Of a stretch of DNA of 64,000 nucleotides, positions 38,401 through 48,780 are shown piece by piece. Source of the DNA: Pseudomaricurvus sp. HS19 (GTDB taxonomy: Bacteria; Pseudomonadota; Gammaproteobacteria; Pseudomonadales; Cellvibrionaceae); assembly GCF_009857815.1 (NCBI RefSeq), contig NZ_WVVW01000001.1:1-64000 (forward strand), written 5' to 3'. Below the pieces are notes generated by a model. It saw only the letters and a program-made list of their open reading frames with translations, had not been told where the DNA came from and ran no database searches. The position numbers and the translations under genes are program-made. Positions within the stretch are counted from its first letter, which is position 1; every line of letters begins with the position of its first letter.

Positions 38401-40682
38401 TGACGCTGGTGGATCGCACCCTCTATGGTATTAACGGCCACTATGAGTCCGATGACCTGACAGAGTTTGGCGAGGAACGCATGGGCGTGGACGGTTTCTT
38501 TGCCGATCCCGGCACCATTGCCAGCCGTGATGAGTTCCGTGGTACCGGTGGTTCCCTCTACTACCTGCGTCACCAGGACATTACCCAGGGCTCGGAAAAT
38601 ATTCGCGTCGAGGTGCGTGACCGCGATTCCGGCCTGGTGCTGGGCGTGAAAAACCTGGTCCATGGTCTCGACTACGACATCGACTATATCCAGGGGCGAA
38701 TCGTCCTGACCCAGCCGCTCTCTGCCTCCTACGCCAACGATATGCTGATCAACAGCGACGGTGGTGAAGGCAGCGAAGTGTTCCTGGTCTCCCGCTACGA
38801 ATACACCCCTGGCTTTGACGAGCTGGATACCATGGCGCTCGGTGGTGAGGCTCACTACTGGGTGAACGACAACTGGCGTGTGGGTATCACCGCTTACAGC
38901 AACGAAGCCGACGAGGAAGAGGGCAGTCTGGGTGGCGCCAACCTGACCTGGCGCAAGAGCACCAGCACCTGGGTCAAGGTGGAAGCGGCACAAACCGATG
39001 GCGCCGGTGTTGAGACACTCAATTCTGCTGACGGTGGTTTCACCTTCGGCGAGAACTCCATTACCGATCCGGACGCCAGCGCCAGCGGTTATCGCATCGA
39101 CAGCAGCGTGGCGCTGAGCGATGTGGACGAACGTCTTACTGGCCAGATGACGGTTTATATGCAGGAGCTGGAAGCCGGTTACTCGGCCCCGGGCCTGCAG
39201 ACCGACCGCGATACCCAGCAGTACGGTGGTACCCTGGCGGTACCACTGACAGAGTCTGCCACCATGCGCGGCAAGCTGGATGTGCGCGAGCAGGACATGG
39301 GGCTGGAAACCACCGCCACGGAAGTGGACGTGGACTACAAGCTGTCTGAGCAGTGGACCCTGAGCAGTGGTGTGCGCTACGACGAACGCACCGACAACTC
39401 GCCGGTGGTGGCGGTAACCCAGGAAGAGGGTGAGCGCGCTGACCTGCGTGTACAGGCCGGTTACGATCCCGGCACCGACTGGACGACCTATGGTTTTGTA
39501 CAGGGCACTGTCACTTCCAGTGGCACCCGTGATGAAAACAATCGCGCCGGTGTGGGTGGTACCTACCAGGTGACCGAGAAGCTGTCGCTGCTGGGTGAAA
39601 TCTCCGGCGGTGATCTGGGTACCCTGGGCAGCATCGGTACCGATTACCTGATGTCCGATCGCACCAGCGTCTATACCAACTACGTAGTGGAAAACGAGCG
39701 CAGCGATAACGGTCTGCGGGCGCAGCAGGGCAACCTGGTATCCGGTTTCCGTACCCGTTACTCCGATTCCGCCAGTGTCTATATGGAAGAGCGCTACACC
39801 CATGGTGATGTGCCCAGTGGCCTGACCCACACCGCGGGTATCGACCTGGCGCCCAACGAGCGCTGGAACTACGGTGCCAACCTGGACATCGCCACGCTCA
39901 AGGACTCGCAGACCGCGGCGCAGACCGAGCGCACCGCACTGGGTGGCCGCGTCGGTTACCGTTTCGATAAAACCACGGTGGCAAGTGCACTGGAGTATCG
40001 TGTCGATGACAGCGAAGCCGCTGACACCGGCATCACGTCCGAGCGTAAGACCTGGCTCAGCAAGAACAGCCTCAAGGTACAGATGAGCGAAGACTGGCGC
40101 CTGATCGGCAAGCTCAACATGTCCGAGAGCACCAGCTCCCTGGGTGAGTTCTACGATGGCAACTACACCGAAGCGGTCATGGGTTACGCCTATCGCCCGG
40201 TCAGTCACGACCGCCTCAACGCGCTGGTGAAGTACACCTACTTCTACAATATGCCAACCACCGATCAGGTGACTGTCTCCAACACGGCGGCGCAGTATGT
40301 GCAGAAGAGCCATGTGATCTCCACCGATGTGATCTACGACCTGACCACACGCTGGAGCCTGGGTGCCAAGTACGCCTACCGCCGCGGCGAGTTGTCGCTG
40401 GATCGTGAGGATCCGGAGTTCTTCCGCAGTGATGCCTCGCTCTATATCCTGCGCGCCGACTGGCACGTGCTGCACCACTGGGACCTGTTGATGGAAGCAC
40501 GCCTGCTCGACCTGCCGGATGCCCAGGACCAACGCAGCGGTATGCTGGTGGGTATCTACCGTCACTTTGGCGATAACCTCAAGGTGGGTGTCGGCTACAA
40601 CGCCACCGACTTCTCTGACGACCTGACCGACCTCAGCTACGACAGCAAGGGTATGTTCATCAACGCCGTCGGCAAGTTCTGA
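35472..40682 (+). CDS. Outer-membrane beta-barrel protein with three OmpA-like domains
   Basis: 1736 residues, started by ATGA overlap with the giant gene. A signal peptide (LLIGLLLGGATGVLAQ) ends near residue 39. Three OmpA-C-like domains lie at about 123-243, 290-407 and 433-557. Domains 1 and 2 keep the peptidoglycan-binding Asp and Arg (HSDD...LSRARA; HTDN...ISRARA) and the NRRVEVE/NRRIEVE end. Domain 3 has GYLS in place of GHTD and has probably lost binding. A beta-sandwich region (577-837) and a long C-terminal beta-barrel (about 840-1736) follow, ending in GKF with terminal Phe, the usual BAM signal. Near 1060-1080 a YDIDYIQGRIVL motif resembles those of large envelope proteins. Likely anchor or translocation pore for the giant protein (inference). 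Confidence 0.9.
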   Translation: MSRLNNVQNKAQSKRVVRSVKYPLLIGLLLGGATGVLAQTGASGNNAESGNWVSDSNVWGSGSVQWMQSQFAEPALNRDAVYGDNTESHLNDMRGGQQWLLPDTEDQSDRLETQTVTEEVANTVKLRNVVPPIRFASGRAQIPPEYVGLLRDLLNSMQERANVRLHFVGHSDDQSLSPELRAQYTDNLGLSRARAGFAAEFFKDALRLPAESISYEGLGESQPVASNRTVGGRAENRRVEVEVWYDEISEEDVEKEVLVQAQMNRIKVCRVETVCKLRYQEGHDRRAKVKNLVAPLRYDPASLDITPRFEEQLLQALNNLRGKTNVVVRFIGHTDNALLTGHDASIYGNHLAISRARARRVALAMQERLGLAGNAIDSDGYGSTRPVASNETEKGRMLNRRIEVEFWYDDPLQALPDEPQMCPEQAGAETLTKVYNPPSGDIQPIYFNDGKPQLPAGFSQRLQRLMGEVSDKAKVRLRFTGYLSNERLERRTAAVYGDDIGLSTARARRVMQQVRTEITLNDEQAEFLGKGYVQADDVVNAGFVDAERSWVKVEVVYEELALLDDLENLDITRITREVTTQNPYALNLMRITVDGKPLHDPGKSVADVQRCTDVALDRAKIHFRHDNLEFKPRLNVSAWPATVRYNDDFNTSVVENKVTFKLYSNYRSMFERAEVRLFEAGESNRSEPLAVIELNEDGEGEWLAEFEDIEGTRKHLNYLLRVYDADGRFDQTQAQSLWVVNAIDSEQLQAAERDRELLVGYGENRLAEQNIPLNGGTIQVLGEGIPEGHTIWVAGRPVPMSDGQGFVAEELLPKGLHTVEVAVLDEQGNGELFQRDLQFKKNDWFYVGIADLTIATDDTNGPAELVTQEDGHYDNDLSIDGRLAFFTRGNFGDDWKLTASADTREGPVDELFTNFTDKTAEGLFRRMDPDYYYPTFGDDSTVEEGAPTLGKFYVKVEKDKNYGLWGNFDSDYTDNSLTLVDRTLYGINGHYESDDLTEFGEERMGVDGFFADPGTIASRDEFRGTGGSLYYLRHQDITQGSENIRVEVRDRDSGLVLGVKNLVHGLDYDIDYIQGRIVLTQPLSASYANDMLINSDGGEGSEVFLVSRYEYTPGFDELDTMALGGEAHYWVNDNWRVGITAYSNEADEEEGSLGGANLTWRKSTSTWVKVEAAQTDGAGVETLNSADGGFTFGENSITDPDASASGYRIDSSVALSDVDERLTGQMTVYMQELEAGYSAPGLQTDRDTQQYGGTLAVPLTESATMRGKLDVREQDMGLETTATEVDVDYKLSEQWTLSSGVRYDERTDNSPVVAVTQEEGERADLRVQAGYDPGTDWTTYGFVQGTVTSSGTRDENNRAGVGGTYQVTEKLSLLGEISGGDLGTLGSIGTDYLMSDRTSVYTNYVVENERSDNGLRAQQGNLVSGFRTRYSDSASVYMEERYTHGDVPSGLTHTAGIDLAPNERWNYGANLDIATLKDSQTAAQTERTALGGRVGYRFDKTTVASALEYRVDDSEAADTGITSERKTWLSKNSLKVQMSEDWRLIGKLNMSESTSSLGEFYDGNYTEAVMGYAYRPVSHDRLNALVKYTYFYNMPTTDQVTVSNTAAQYVQKSHVISTDVIYDLTTRWSLGAKYAYRRGELSLDREDPEFFRSDASLYILRADWHVLHHWDLLMEARLLDLPDAQDQRSGMLVGIYRHFGDNLKVGVGYNATDFSDDLTDLSYDSKGMFINAVGKF

Positions 40683-40799
40683 TTACCTGACTGTATGGTC
40701 ATCCCGTCGCCTGCCGGCGGCCGGGATGGTCACGCGTCAGCCTGGTCAATTTGCCTGGCAGGTCCGTTCTTTGACGCGCAACCGGCGTAAGCTGCGCCC

Positions 40800-41708
40800 A
40801 TGAAAGTCTTCTCTCTGTACCGATCATTTTTTGCCGCGCTGGCCCTGTGTGCCGGTGGTGTTACGGCTACTGCCGCCGCGCCCGCCGCCGATCCGTTTGC
40901 CAGCACCGTCGCTGCCTTGCAGGGAGCTGACCCGCAATGGCGAGCTGACTTCGCCCGTATCGCGCTGACGCAGTTGGCCGAGGCCTATATCCATGAAGCG
41001 GAGCTGGCGCTCACGGATCCCAAGCTGACACCCGGTGAGCGGCGACGCTGGTCCCGTGGGGTGGAGCAGTACGGTAACCAGCTGCTGTTCCTGCAGATGG
41101 ATATAGAGGCCGGACAGGAGGTTAATCTCTATATGGCGCCGGCAACCGGAGCCGTGCTGGAGGCGGGTGGTCAGCAGGTGGTGCTCACCTTTCCCCGTCC
41201 CCGGCAACAGCTCGTCTATGAACAGACTGTGCTCGAGCAATATTGCCAGCTCCGGGATTGCAGTCAGCTGGCGCCCGGCAGCGCGTTGCCAGCGTCACCC
41301 CGGACGGACGGCAGTGTCACTCCTCTGTGGTCCTTCACCGAAGCCGGAGGGCGCTGCAGCTATGATGGCCTGAAGCTGCAGTTCTCGCGGGGAGGTAACC
41401 TGTCGGAACAGCGGCAGTTTTGCCATGCCCTGCTGGTCGAAGTCATGGCGCTGGTAAACGAGCTAATACGGCAGCAACAATACGGCGTCCATATTGATTG
41501 GCTGCGCTTGAGTGTCACAGCTGTGCGGCAGGGGGAAGAACATGCGGTGCGTCTTAACAGCAGCGGTGACAGCGTTTTATTACCGCTGCCGGTGATGGCG
41601 GGGTTACCGCAGCTGTTGCCCCGGCTGCACCCCTGGCTGGCGGGTAAGAGCCGTGGCGAAGCGGCGTCCCTGACCCTGTCAGCCGGGGACATCGGCTGGG
41701 CCCCATAA
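40800..41708 (+). CDS. Secreted hypothetical protein
   Basis: Not recognised. 302 residues with a signal peptide (MKVFSLYRSFFAALALCAGGVTATAAA). The mature protein has an N-terminal helical part (RADFARIALTQLAEAYIHEAEL), a short SH3-like stretch (GQEVNLYMAPATGAVLEAGGQQVVLTFPRP), and four cysteines (YCQLRDC, GRCSYD, FCHAL) that could form two disulfides in the periplasm. It starts 117 bases after the outer-membrane protein stop and could be a late member of that unit. The region between holds an imperfect inverted repeat (GTCATCCCG...CGGGATGGT) without a T run, so I cannot call a terminator. Function unknown. Confidence 0.75.
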   Translation: MKVFSLYRSFFAALALCAGGVTATAAAPAADPFASTVAALQGADPQWRADFARIALTQLAEAYIHEAELALTDPKLTPGERRRWSRGVEQYGNQLLFLQMDIEAGQEVNLYMAPATGAVLEAGGQQVVLTFPRPRQQLVYEQTVLEQYCQLRDCSQLAPGSALPASPRTDGSVTPLWSFTEAGGRCSYDGLKLQFSRGGNLSEQRQFCHALLVEVMALVNELIRQQQYGVHIDWLRLSVTAVRQGEEHAVRLNSSGDSVLLPLPVMAGLPQLLPRLHPWLAGKSRGEAASLTLSAGDIGWAP

Positions 41709-41842
41709 CCTGAAACAATCAACCACATTAAGTGACCTGATTTCGCCTGGCTGCGGGGCTGCGTTACTATCTTGCCATGACTTGTCAGGCTCCGGGCAGC
41801 AGCTGAATACCCGGAATCCTTCACCAATGGCCGGGATAGCGG

Positions 41843-42751
41843 ATGGCAACAATCAAATTGCGGGACCTTGAGTATCTGGTAGCGGTTGACCAGCACAAAC
41901 ACTTCGGCCGGGCGGCGGAGGCCTGTTTCGTCAGTCAACCGACCCTCAGTGGCCAGATCATGAAGCTGGAAGAGCAGTTGCAGCTGCAACTGCTGGAGCG
42001 TCACAAGCGCAGCGTCATGCTGACCCCGGCCGGCGAAGTACTGGTACGGGAAGCGCAGCGGGTGCTGCAGGCGGCAGAAGCCTTCGAGGCTACCGCCGAG
42101 AGCCTGCTGGATCCACTGGCGGGGGATATCCACATTGGCCTGATCCCCACACTGGCGCCTTACCTGCTGCCGCACATCATGGAATCGCTGCGGCAGGAAC
42201 TGCCCAAACTGCACTTCTTTCTCTATGAGGATCGCACCAAAAAACTGCTGCGGGACCTCAACGAAGGCCGCCTCGATGTGCTGATCCTGCCCTACCTGGA
42301 TGAGATGGAGAGCTTCGAGCGCTACGAGCTGTTTGCGGAAAAGCTGCTGCTGGCAACGCCGGCGGATCATCCGCTGGCGAAAAAGAAATCTGTCACCCTG
42401 CAGGACCTTGAAGGGGAGAGAGTACTGACCCTGGAAGACGGCCACTGCCTGCGGGACCAGGCCATGGGCTACTGCTTTGCCGCCGGCGCCAGGGAGGACC
42501 AGCAGTTCCGTGCCACCAGCCTGGAGACTCTGCGCTACATGGTGGCAACCGGCATGGGCGTCACCCTGATGCCGCAGCTGGCAACCCTGAATCGCCAGGG
42601 TGATAAAGGTATCTGTTATGTGCCTTTCAAGGATCCGGCCCCGAACCGTGAGGTCTGCCTGCTGATGCGCCCCAACTACACCCGCACGCCGGTGGTGCGC
42701 AAACTGGTGGCCAACCTGCGTCAGTCCATGAGCGCCATTCTGGATAAGTGA
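41843..42751 (+). CDS. oxyR: OxyR hydrogen peroxide-sensing LysR regulator
   Basis: 302 residues (E. coli OxyR 305). The N-terminal LysR helix-turn-helix reads LRDLEYLVAVDQHKHFGRAAEACFVSQPTLS. The peroxide-sensing pair is intact in LEDGHCLRDQAMGYC, with Cys202 and Cys211 matching E. coli Cys199 and Cys208, and ATSLETLRYMVATGMGVTLMP is characteristic. It activates catalase, peroxidase and iron-protection genes on disulfide formation. No katG or ahpC is adjacent. The product is cytoplasmic. The 134 bases upstream presumably hold its promoter. It converges with hexR, nine bases apart. Confidence 0.97.
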   Translation: MATIKLRDLEYLVAVDQHKHFGRAAEACFVSQPTLSGQIMKLEEQLQLQLLERHKRSVMLTPAGEVLVREAQRVLQAAEAFEATAESLLDPLAGDIHIGLIPTLAPYLLPHIMESLRQELPKLHFFLYEDRTKKLLRDLNEGRLDVLILPYLDEMESFERYELFAEKLLLATPADHPLAKKKSVTLQDLEGERVLTLEDGHCLRDQAMGYCFAAGAREDQQFRATSLETLRYMVATGMGVTLMPQLATLNRQGDKGICYVPFKDPAPNREVCLLMRPNYTRTPVVRKLVANLRQSMSAILDK

Positions 42752-42760
42752 TATTCCACC

Positions 42761-43648
42761 TCAGGTTGAATCACCCACCCGGGTGGCGTGCAGGCTGCGT
42801 TTGATCTTCTGCAGGGTGTCGTTGATCTGCGGCTGGCGACGCAGGGCCAGCCGGGTGCAGAGCAGGTCAATGACACTGAGGATCACGATACGGGTCGCCA
42901 TGGGGATATAGACCGTGGTGTCTTCCAGGGCATTACCTGAAGTCAGGAAAATATCGCACAGTTGCGCCAGGGGCGACCCCGGGGCGGTAATCCCCAGCAC
43001 AAAGGCGCCGCTCTCCCGGGCAATCCGGGCTGCCTCCAGGGTGGCACGGGTCTCGCCGGTAAAGGAGATAAACAGTATCAGGCTGTCACTGTCGGCAGCG
43101 GCGGCGACCATCCGCTGTTTGAGGTTGTCTTCATAGGCACAGGCCGGTGTTCCCAGGCGGAAGAGCTTGTGCTGTGCATCTTGGGCGATAGCCGCACTGG
43201 CCCCCATACCAAAGATTTCAATCCGTTTGGCGCGGTTCAGCGCTTCTACAGCTGCATCCACCTGGTCACTCTCCAGCGCGCTGCGCAGGTGCTCCAGTGC
43301 TGCCTGATTGGCATTGATCAACTTGTCGATACAGGTGCGGGTATCGTCACCGGCGCCGATGACCGGATTCACCTGCGACGGGTTGCGGGCCAGGTCCTGG
43401 GCCAGTTGTACCTTGAAATCGGGAAAACCGCTGCAGCCCAGGCTCTTGCAGAGCCGGGAGACAGTGGGGTCGCTGACGGAGGCACGGCGGGCCAGTTCCG
43501 CCGTACTGGCGGTAATGACCGCCTGCGGGTTGGCGAGGATCACCTCTGCCAGGCGCCGCTCCGATTTGCTCAAGCTCTCAAGTTCACTTTGCAGCCGGCT
43601 CAGTATCATAGTGGTGGTCCCGGGGTCTGCTGGTTCATTCCGGTGCAC
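42761..43648 (-). CDS. hexR: HexR, RpiR-family repressor of glucose metabolism
   Basis: 295 residues from GTG 43648, chosen because GGAGG lies eight bases upstream; ATG 43609 would give 282 residues closer to E. coli length but lacks such a site. The N-terminal RpiR helix-turn-helix (LSKSERRLAEVILANPQAV ... ASVSDPTVSRLCKSLG) is followed by a SIS sugar-phosphate domain (IEIFGMGASAAIAQDAQHK, FISFTGETRATLEAA). In Pseudomonas and relatives HexR binds a palindrome upstream of zwf and edd and is released by KDPG. Two perfect-type operators lie in the divergent hexR-zwf region, so it probably represses itself and the zwf operon. Confidence 0.95.
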   Translation of the reverse strand: MHRNEPADPGTTTMILSRLQSELESLSKSERRLAEVILANPQAVITASTAELARRASVSDPTVSRLCKSLGCSGFPDFKVQLAQDLARNPSQVNPVIGAGDDTRTCIDKLINANQAALEHLRSALESDQVDAAVEALNRAKRIEIFGMGASAAIAQDAQHKLFRLGTPACAYEDNLKQRMVAAAADSDSLILFISFTGETRATLEAARIARESGAFVLGITAPGSPLAQLCDIFLTSGNALEDTTVYIPMATRIVILSVIDLLCTRLALRRQPQINDTLQKIKRSLHATRVGDST

Positions 43649-43683
43649 TGTTATGGCCTCCGGTTACACCAACTTCCTCAATA

Positions 43684-43698
43684 TGTAATTTAGTTACA
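43684..43698. promoter_or_regulatory. HexR operator 1
   Basis: TGTAATTTAGTTACA, one mismatch in the palindrome, matching the known HexR consensus TGTARTWWWATTACA except at its tenth base. It is the site nearer hexR, 36 bases from its start codon. Confidence 0.85.
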
Positions 43699-43736
43699 TT
43701 TTAATCGGTTGTTTTACGCCGTCAAACTGAATATTA

Positions 43737-43751
43737 TGTAATTAAATTACA
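43737..43751. promoter_or_regulatory. HexR operator 2
   Basis: TGTAATTAAATTACA, a perfect palindrome and full match to the HexR consensus, on the zwf side. The two operator centres are 53 bp apart, about five helical turns, so cooperative binding is possible. Confidence 0.92.
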
Positions 43752-43835
43752 TTAGGTGCCGAAAAGGGCGCCATTGATCTGTGAATGGAAATTGCTTGCT
43801 ATTCTCAGGTCATACCCAGAAATATGAGGTTTTCG

Positions 43836-45310
<1,475 letters not shown>

Positions 45311-45314
<4 letters not shown>

Positions 45315-46012
45315 TCCGCGAACACCGCTTCAGTGATCGCGAGGCGCTGACCCAGGCGCTGCTGGAATCTGTGGTGGCGACGCTGCGGGAAGATTTACAG
45401 CAACAGGGCGGGGCGTCGTTGCTGGCCTCCGGCGGTTCCACCCCCGGGCCACTCTACAGGCTGTTGTCCGAGGTAGAGCTGCCCTGGGAGCAGGTGCAGG
45501 TGGCGCTGGTGGATGAGCGCTGGGTAGCGCCTGATCACGACGCCAGCAATGAACGCCTGTTGCGGCAGACCCTGCTGCAGAACCGGGCTGCCACGGCCAA
45601 CTTTATTGCCATGAAAAACGGCTCCGCAACACCGGCTGATGGTGTTGCGGCTTGCAACCGCGCTTACCGGGCGCTGCAGATGCCCGCTACGGTGTGTCTG
45701 CTGGGTATGGGCCCGGATGCTCATACCGCCTCGCTGTTTCCCGGTGCGGAGGGCTTGGCAGAGGCGTTTGCCAGTGCCGGGCCCTGTGCGGCCATCGAAG
45801 CGCAGCGCTCTGCGGTTACCGGTGAGTACACATCGCGTATGACCATGACGCCGCAGGCGCTGTTGCAGAGCCGTCTGCTGGTGTTGCTGATCACTGGTGA
45901 AGACAAGTGGCAGGTGTATCGCCAGGCACTGGAGGCTGCCGATCCGCTGTTGTCGCCAGTGAGCCTGTTTCTGCAGCAGGCTGCGTCACTGGAGGTTTAC
46001 TGGGCACCCTGA
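45311..46012 (+). CDS. pgl: 6-phosphogluconolactonase
   Basis: 233 residues of the DevB/SOL type: LLASGGSTPGPLYRLL (phosphate-binding loop), VALVDERWVAPDHDASNE, and LLGMGPDAHTASLFPGA, which are the family's three signatures. It hydrolyses 6-phosphogluconolactone to 6-phosphogluconate in the cytoplasm. Translationally coupled to zwf by a four-base overlap; edd follows after 55 bases, so all belong to one HexR-regulated transcript. Confidence 0.95.
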
Positions 46013-46067
46013 CGGTGTGCCGCATCGCCGCAACCTATTGGTCCACTGATAGCAAAGAGAGTGTTGT

Positions 46068-47906
46068 ATGGCTCAACTGAATGCCAAAGTGCAGCAAGTC
46101 ACCGACCGGATTATTGAGCGCAGTGGCGCCAGCCGACAGCGCTACCTGGATCACCTGCAGGCAGCCCTGGATCAGGGGCCCCATCGACGGCGCCTCTCCT
46201 GTGGCAACCTGGCCCACGGCTTTGCCGCCTGTTCCGGCGACGAAAAATCGGCGCTGGCGGGCAGCGATCGTCCCAATATTGCCATCGTCTCTTCCTACAA
46301 CGACATGCTGTCGGCCCATGAGCCTTACCGCCTGGCGCCGGCCCTGATCAAGGAGGCGGTGCACGCTGCCGGCGGCGTGGCGCAGTTTGCCGGCGGAGTG
46401 CCGGCCATGTGTGACGGCGTGACCCAGGGACAGCCGGGTATGGAGCTGTCGCTGTTCAGTCGTGATGTTATCGCCCAGGCTACAGCGGTGGCGCTCAGCC
46501 ACAATATGTTTGACGGTGCCCTCTACCTTGGCGTCTGTGACAAGATTGTTCCCGGCTTGCTGATCGGTGCGCTCACCTTTGGGCATTTGCCGGCGGTGTT
46601 TGTGCCGGCCGGACCCATGCCCAGCGGCCTGCCCAACAAGGAGAAGGTGCGTATCCGCCAGCTCTATGCTGAAGGCAAGGTGGGGCGTGAAGAGTTACTG
46701 CAGGCGGAATCAAAGTCCTACCACAGCTCCGGTACCTGCACCTTTTACGGTACCGCCAACAGCAACCAGATGATGGTAGAGATTATGGGGCTGCACCTGC
46801 CGGGCAGCTCCTTTATCAATCCCTATACCCCGTTGCGGGATGAGCTCACCAAAGCCGCGGCGCGGCAGGTGGTGAAATTCACCGCCCAGGGAGAAGACTT
46901 CCGTCCCATTGGACACCTGATTAACGAGAAGGCCATCGTCAACGCCATTATCGGATTGCTGGCCACAGGCGGCTCCACCAATCACACCATTCACCTGATC
47001 GCCATTGCCCGTGCCGCCGGTATCCTGGTCAACTGGGATGACTTCAATGAGTTGTCCCATGTCATCCCGCTGCTGACCCGTATCTACCCCAACGGACAGG
47101 CTGACATTAACCACTTCCAGGCCGCCGGTGGTATGGGGGTGCTGATCGCTGAACTGCTCTCGGCCGGGTTGTTACACGGCGATATCATCACCATTGGCGA
47201 TGACAGGGGTTTGCACAATTACAACCGGGAACCCCAGCTGCGTGACGGCCAGCTCTGCTGGCAGGATTCACCGTCCGCATCGCTGGACCAGAGTGTACTC
47301 AGCAGTTGTGACGAACCGTTTGATCCCACCGGCGGCCTGCACCTGGTACAGGGCAATCTCGGCCGCGGTGTGGTGAAGGTATCGGCCGTGGCGGAAGAGC
47401 ATCGTGTGGTGGAGGCGCCGGCCATTGTCTTTGATGACCAGGACGATCTGGTGGCGGCGTTCAAGGCGGGCAAGCTGGAACAGGACTTCGTCGCCGTGGT
47501 GCGTTTTCAGGGGCCACGGGCCATCGGCATGCCGGAGCTGCATAAACTGACGCCGCCGCTGGGTGTGTTGCAGGATCGTGGTTTCAAAGTAGCACTGGTG
47601 ACCGATGGTCGCATGTCCGGCGCGTCCGGTAAGGTACCTGCCGCCATTCACCTGTCGCCGGAGTGCGCCGACGGCGGCCCGCTGGCCAAGGTACGCAGCG
47701 GCGATATGGTTCGCTTTGATGCCAACACTGGTGAGTTGAATGTGTTGGTGGAAGCGTCCGAATTTGACAGTCGTATCCCGCTGGCCAACAGCGCCAGCGA
47801 CCACAGCTGGGGTATGGGACGGGAACTGTTTGGTGGCATGCGGCGGTTGGCCAGCGCCTCGGAAGAGGGGGCCTGCACCCTGTTTACTGAAACTCCTTTC
47901 AGCTGA
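46068..47906 (+). CDS. edd: Phosphogluconate dehydratase
   Basis: 612 residues, the usual length for Edd (E. coli 603). IlvD/Edd-family landmarks include [30 protein letters not shown] and [16 protein letters not shown], with the cysteines that hold the iron-sulfur cluster in the family, and the C-terminal [22 protein letters not shown]. It converts 6-phosphogluconate to KDPG, the committed Entner-Doudoroff step. GAGAG precedes ATG 46068. KDPG, its product, is the HexR effector, which closes a feed-forward loop in this operon. Confidence 0.97.
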   Translation: MAQLNAKVQQVTDRIIERSGASRQRYLDHLQAALDQGPHRRRLSCGNLAHGFAACSGDEKSALAGSDRPNIAIVSSYNDMLSAHEPYRLAPALIKEAVHAAGGVAQFAGGVPAMCDGVTQGQPGMELSLFSRDVIAQATAVALSHNMFDGALYLGVCDKIVPGLLIGALTFGHLPAVFVPAGPMPSGLPNKEKVRIRQLYAEGKVGREELLQAESKSYHSSGTCTFYGTANSNQMMVEIMGLHLPGSSFINPYTPLRDELTKAAARQVVKFTAQGEDFRPIGHLINEKAIVNAIIGLLATGGSTNHTIHLIAIARAAGILVNWDDFNELSHVIPLLTRIYPNGQADINHFQAAGGMGVLIAELLSAGLLHGDIITIGDDRGLHNYNREPQLRDGQLCWQDSPSASLDQSVLSSCDEPFDPTGGLHLVQGNLGRGVVKVSAVAEEHRVVEAPAIVFDDQDDLVAAFKAGKLEQDFVAVVRFQGPRAIGMPELHKLTPPLGVLQDRGFKVALVTDGRMSGASGKVPAAIHLSPECADGGPLAKVRSGDMVRFDANTGELNVLVEASEFDSRIPLANSASDHSWGMGRELFGGMRRLASASEEGACTLFTETPFS

Positions 47907-47988
47907 TTGACTGAAACACTTATAAAAACAACAGCTACGAAGACAAGAGCTGCAAAAAACAACACATTATCAGAATTACGGAAATCCT

Positions 47989-48624
47989 ATGACACTTACA
48001 ACTCAAGAGATTATGCAGCTGGCCCCGGTTATTCCGGTGATGGTGATCGACCGTGCCGAAGATGCCGTGCCACTGGCCAACGCCCTGGTGAACGGCGGCC
48101 TCAAGGTGCTGGAGATCACGTTGCGCACAGCCGCGGCGCTGGAGTCCATCCGCCTGATCAAGGAGGCGGTGCCGGACGCGGTCGTTGGCGCGGGCACGAT
48201 TATTAACGTCGGCAACCTCTTTGATTCGCTGCAGGCCGGTGCTGAATTTATCGTTACCCCGGGCACCACCACCGCCATTGTTGATGCCAGTGTCGAGGCC
48301 GGTGTGCCATTGTTGCCCGGTGTGAATACACCCAGCGAAGCGATGACCCTGTTGGAGCGGGGTTTTGATTGCCTGAAGTTTTTCCCGGCGGAGGCCGCCG
48401 GCGGTGTGCCTATGCTGAAGGCCATGGGTGGTCCGCTGCCGCAGCTGCGCTTTTGCCCCACCGGCGGTGTGACGCCGGCCAATGCTGCCAGTTACCTGTC
48501 GTTGCCAAACGTAAGCTGTGTGGGCGGCTCCTGGATGGCGCCAGCGGATCTGGTGCGGGCCGGTAACTGGGCTGAGATTGAGCGACTTGCGGCAGAGGCC
48601 GCCAGCCTCGGTGGTAAAAGCTGA
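47989..48624 (+). CDS. eda: KDPG/KHG aldolase
   Basis: 211 residues. The Schiff-base lysine is Lys130 in FDCLKFFPAEAAGG, with Glu42 and Arg46 in LEITLRT; the offset from E. coli Eda (Lys133, Glu45, Arg49) is a constant three residues. It splits KDPG into pyruvate and glyceraldehyde 3-phosphate and also acts on 2-keto-4-hydroxyglutarate. It starts 82 bases after edd. With pyk downstream the locus runs from glucose 6-phosphate to pyruvate. Confidence 0.97.
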   Translation: MTLTTQEIMQLAPVIPVMVIDRAEDAVPLANALVNGGLKVLEITLRTAAALESIRLIKEAVPDAVVGAGTIINVGNLFDSLQAGAEFIVTPGTTTAIVDASVEAGVPLLPGVNTPSEAMTLLERGFDCLKFFPAEAAGGVPMLKAMGGPLPQLRFCPTGGVTPANAASYLSLPNVSCVGGSWMAPADLVRAGNWAEIERLAAEAASLGGKS

Positions 48625-48780
48625 TTGATGGGAAATTGCGGCGGCCGTCATGGTTTTTGAACCCGGTCGCTGTAAAGTCGTTGTGCAGCAGGTGGGTATT
48701 GTTGCCGCCTGCTGTATCGAAAGTGGCCGCTGGCACCGGCCATATCCTGTGGGACAAGGCGTTGGCGCCGTGAGGGATAG

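Noticed and set aside
36714-40565. A 1283-codon open frame on the minus strand
   Set aside because: It lies wholly opposite the outer-membrane barrel gene, has no start signal or domain, and arises from the GC-rich codon pattern of the sense gene.
40683-40799. Terminator between the barrel gene and the secreted hypothetical gene
   Set aside because: There is an inverted repeat around 40697-40730 but no T run after it.
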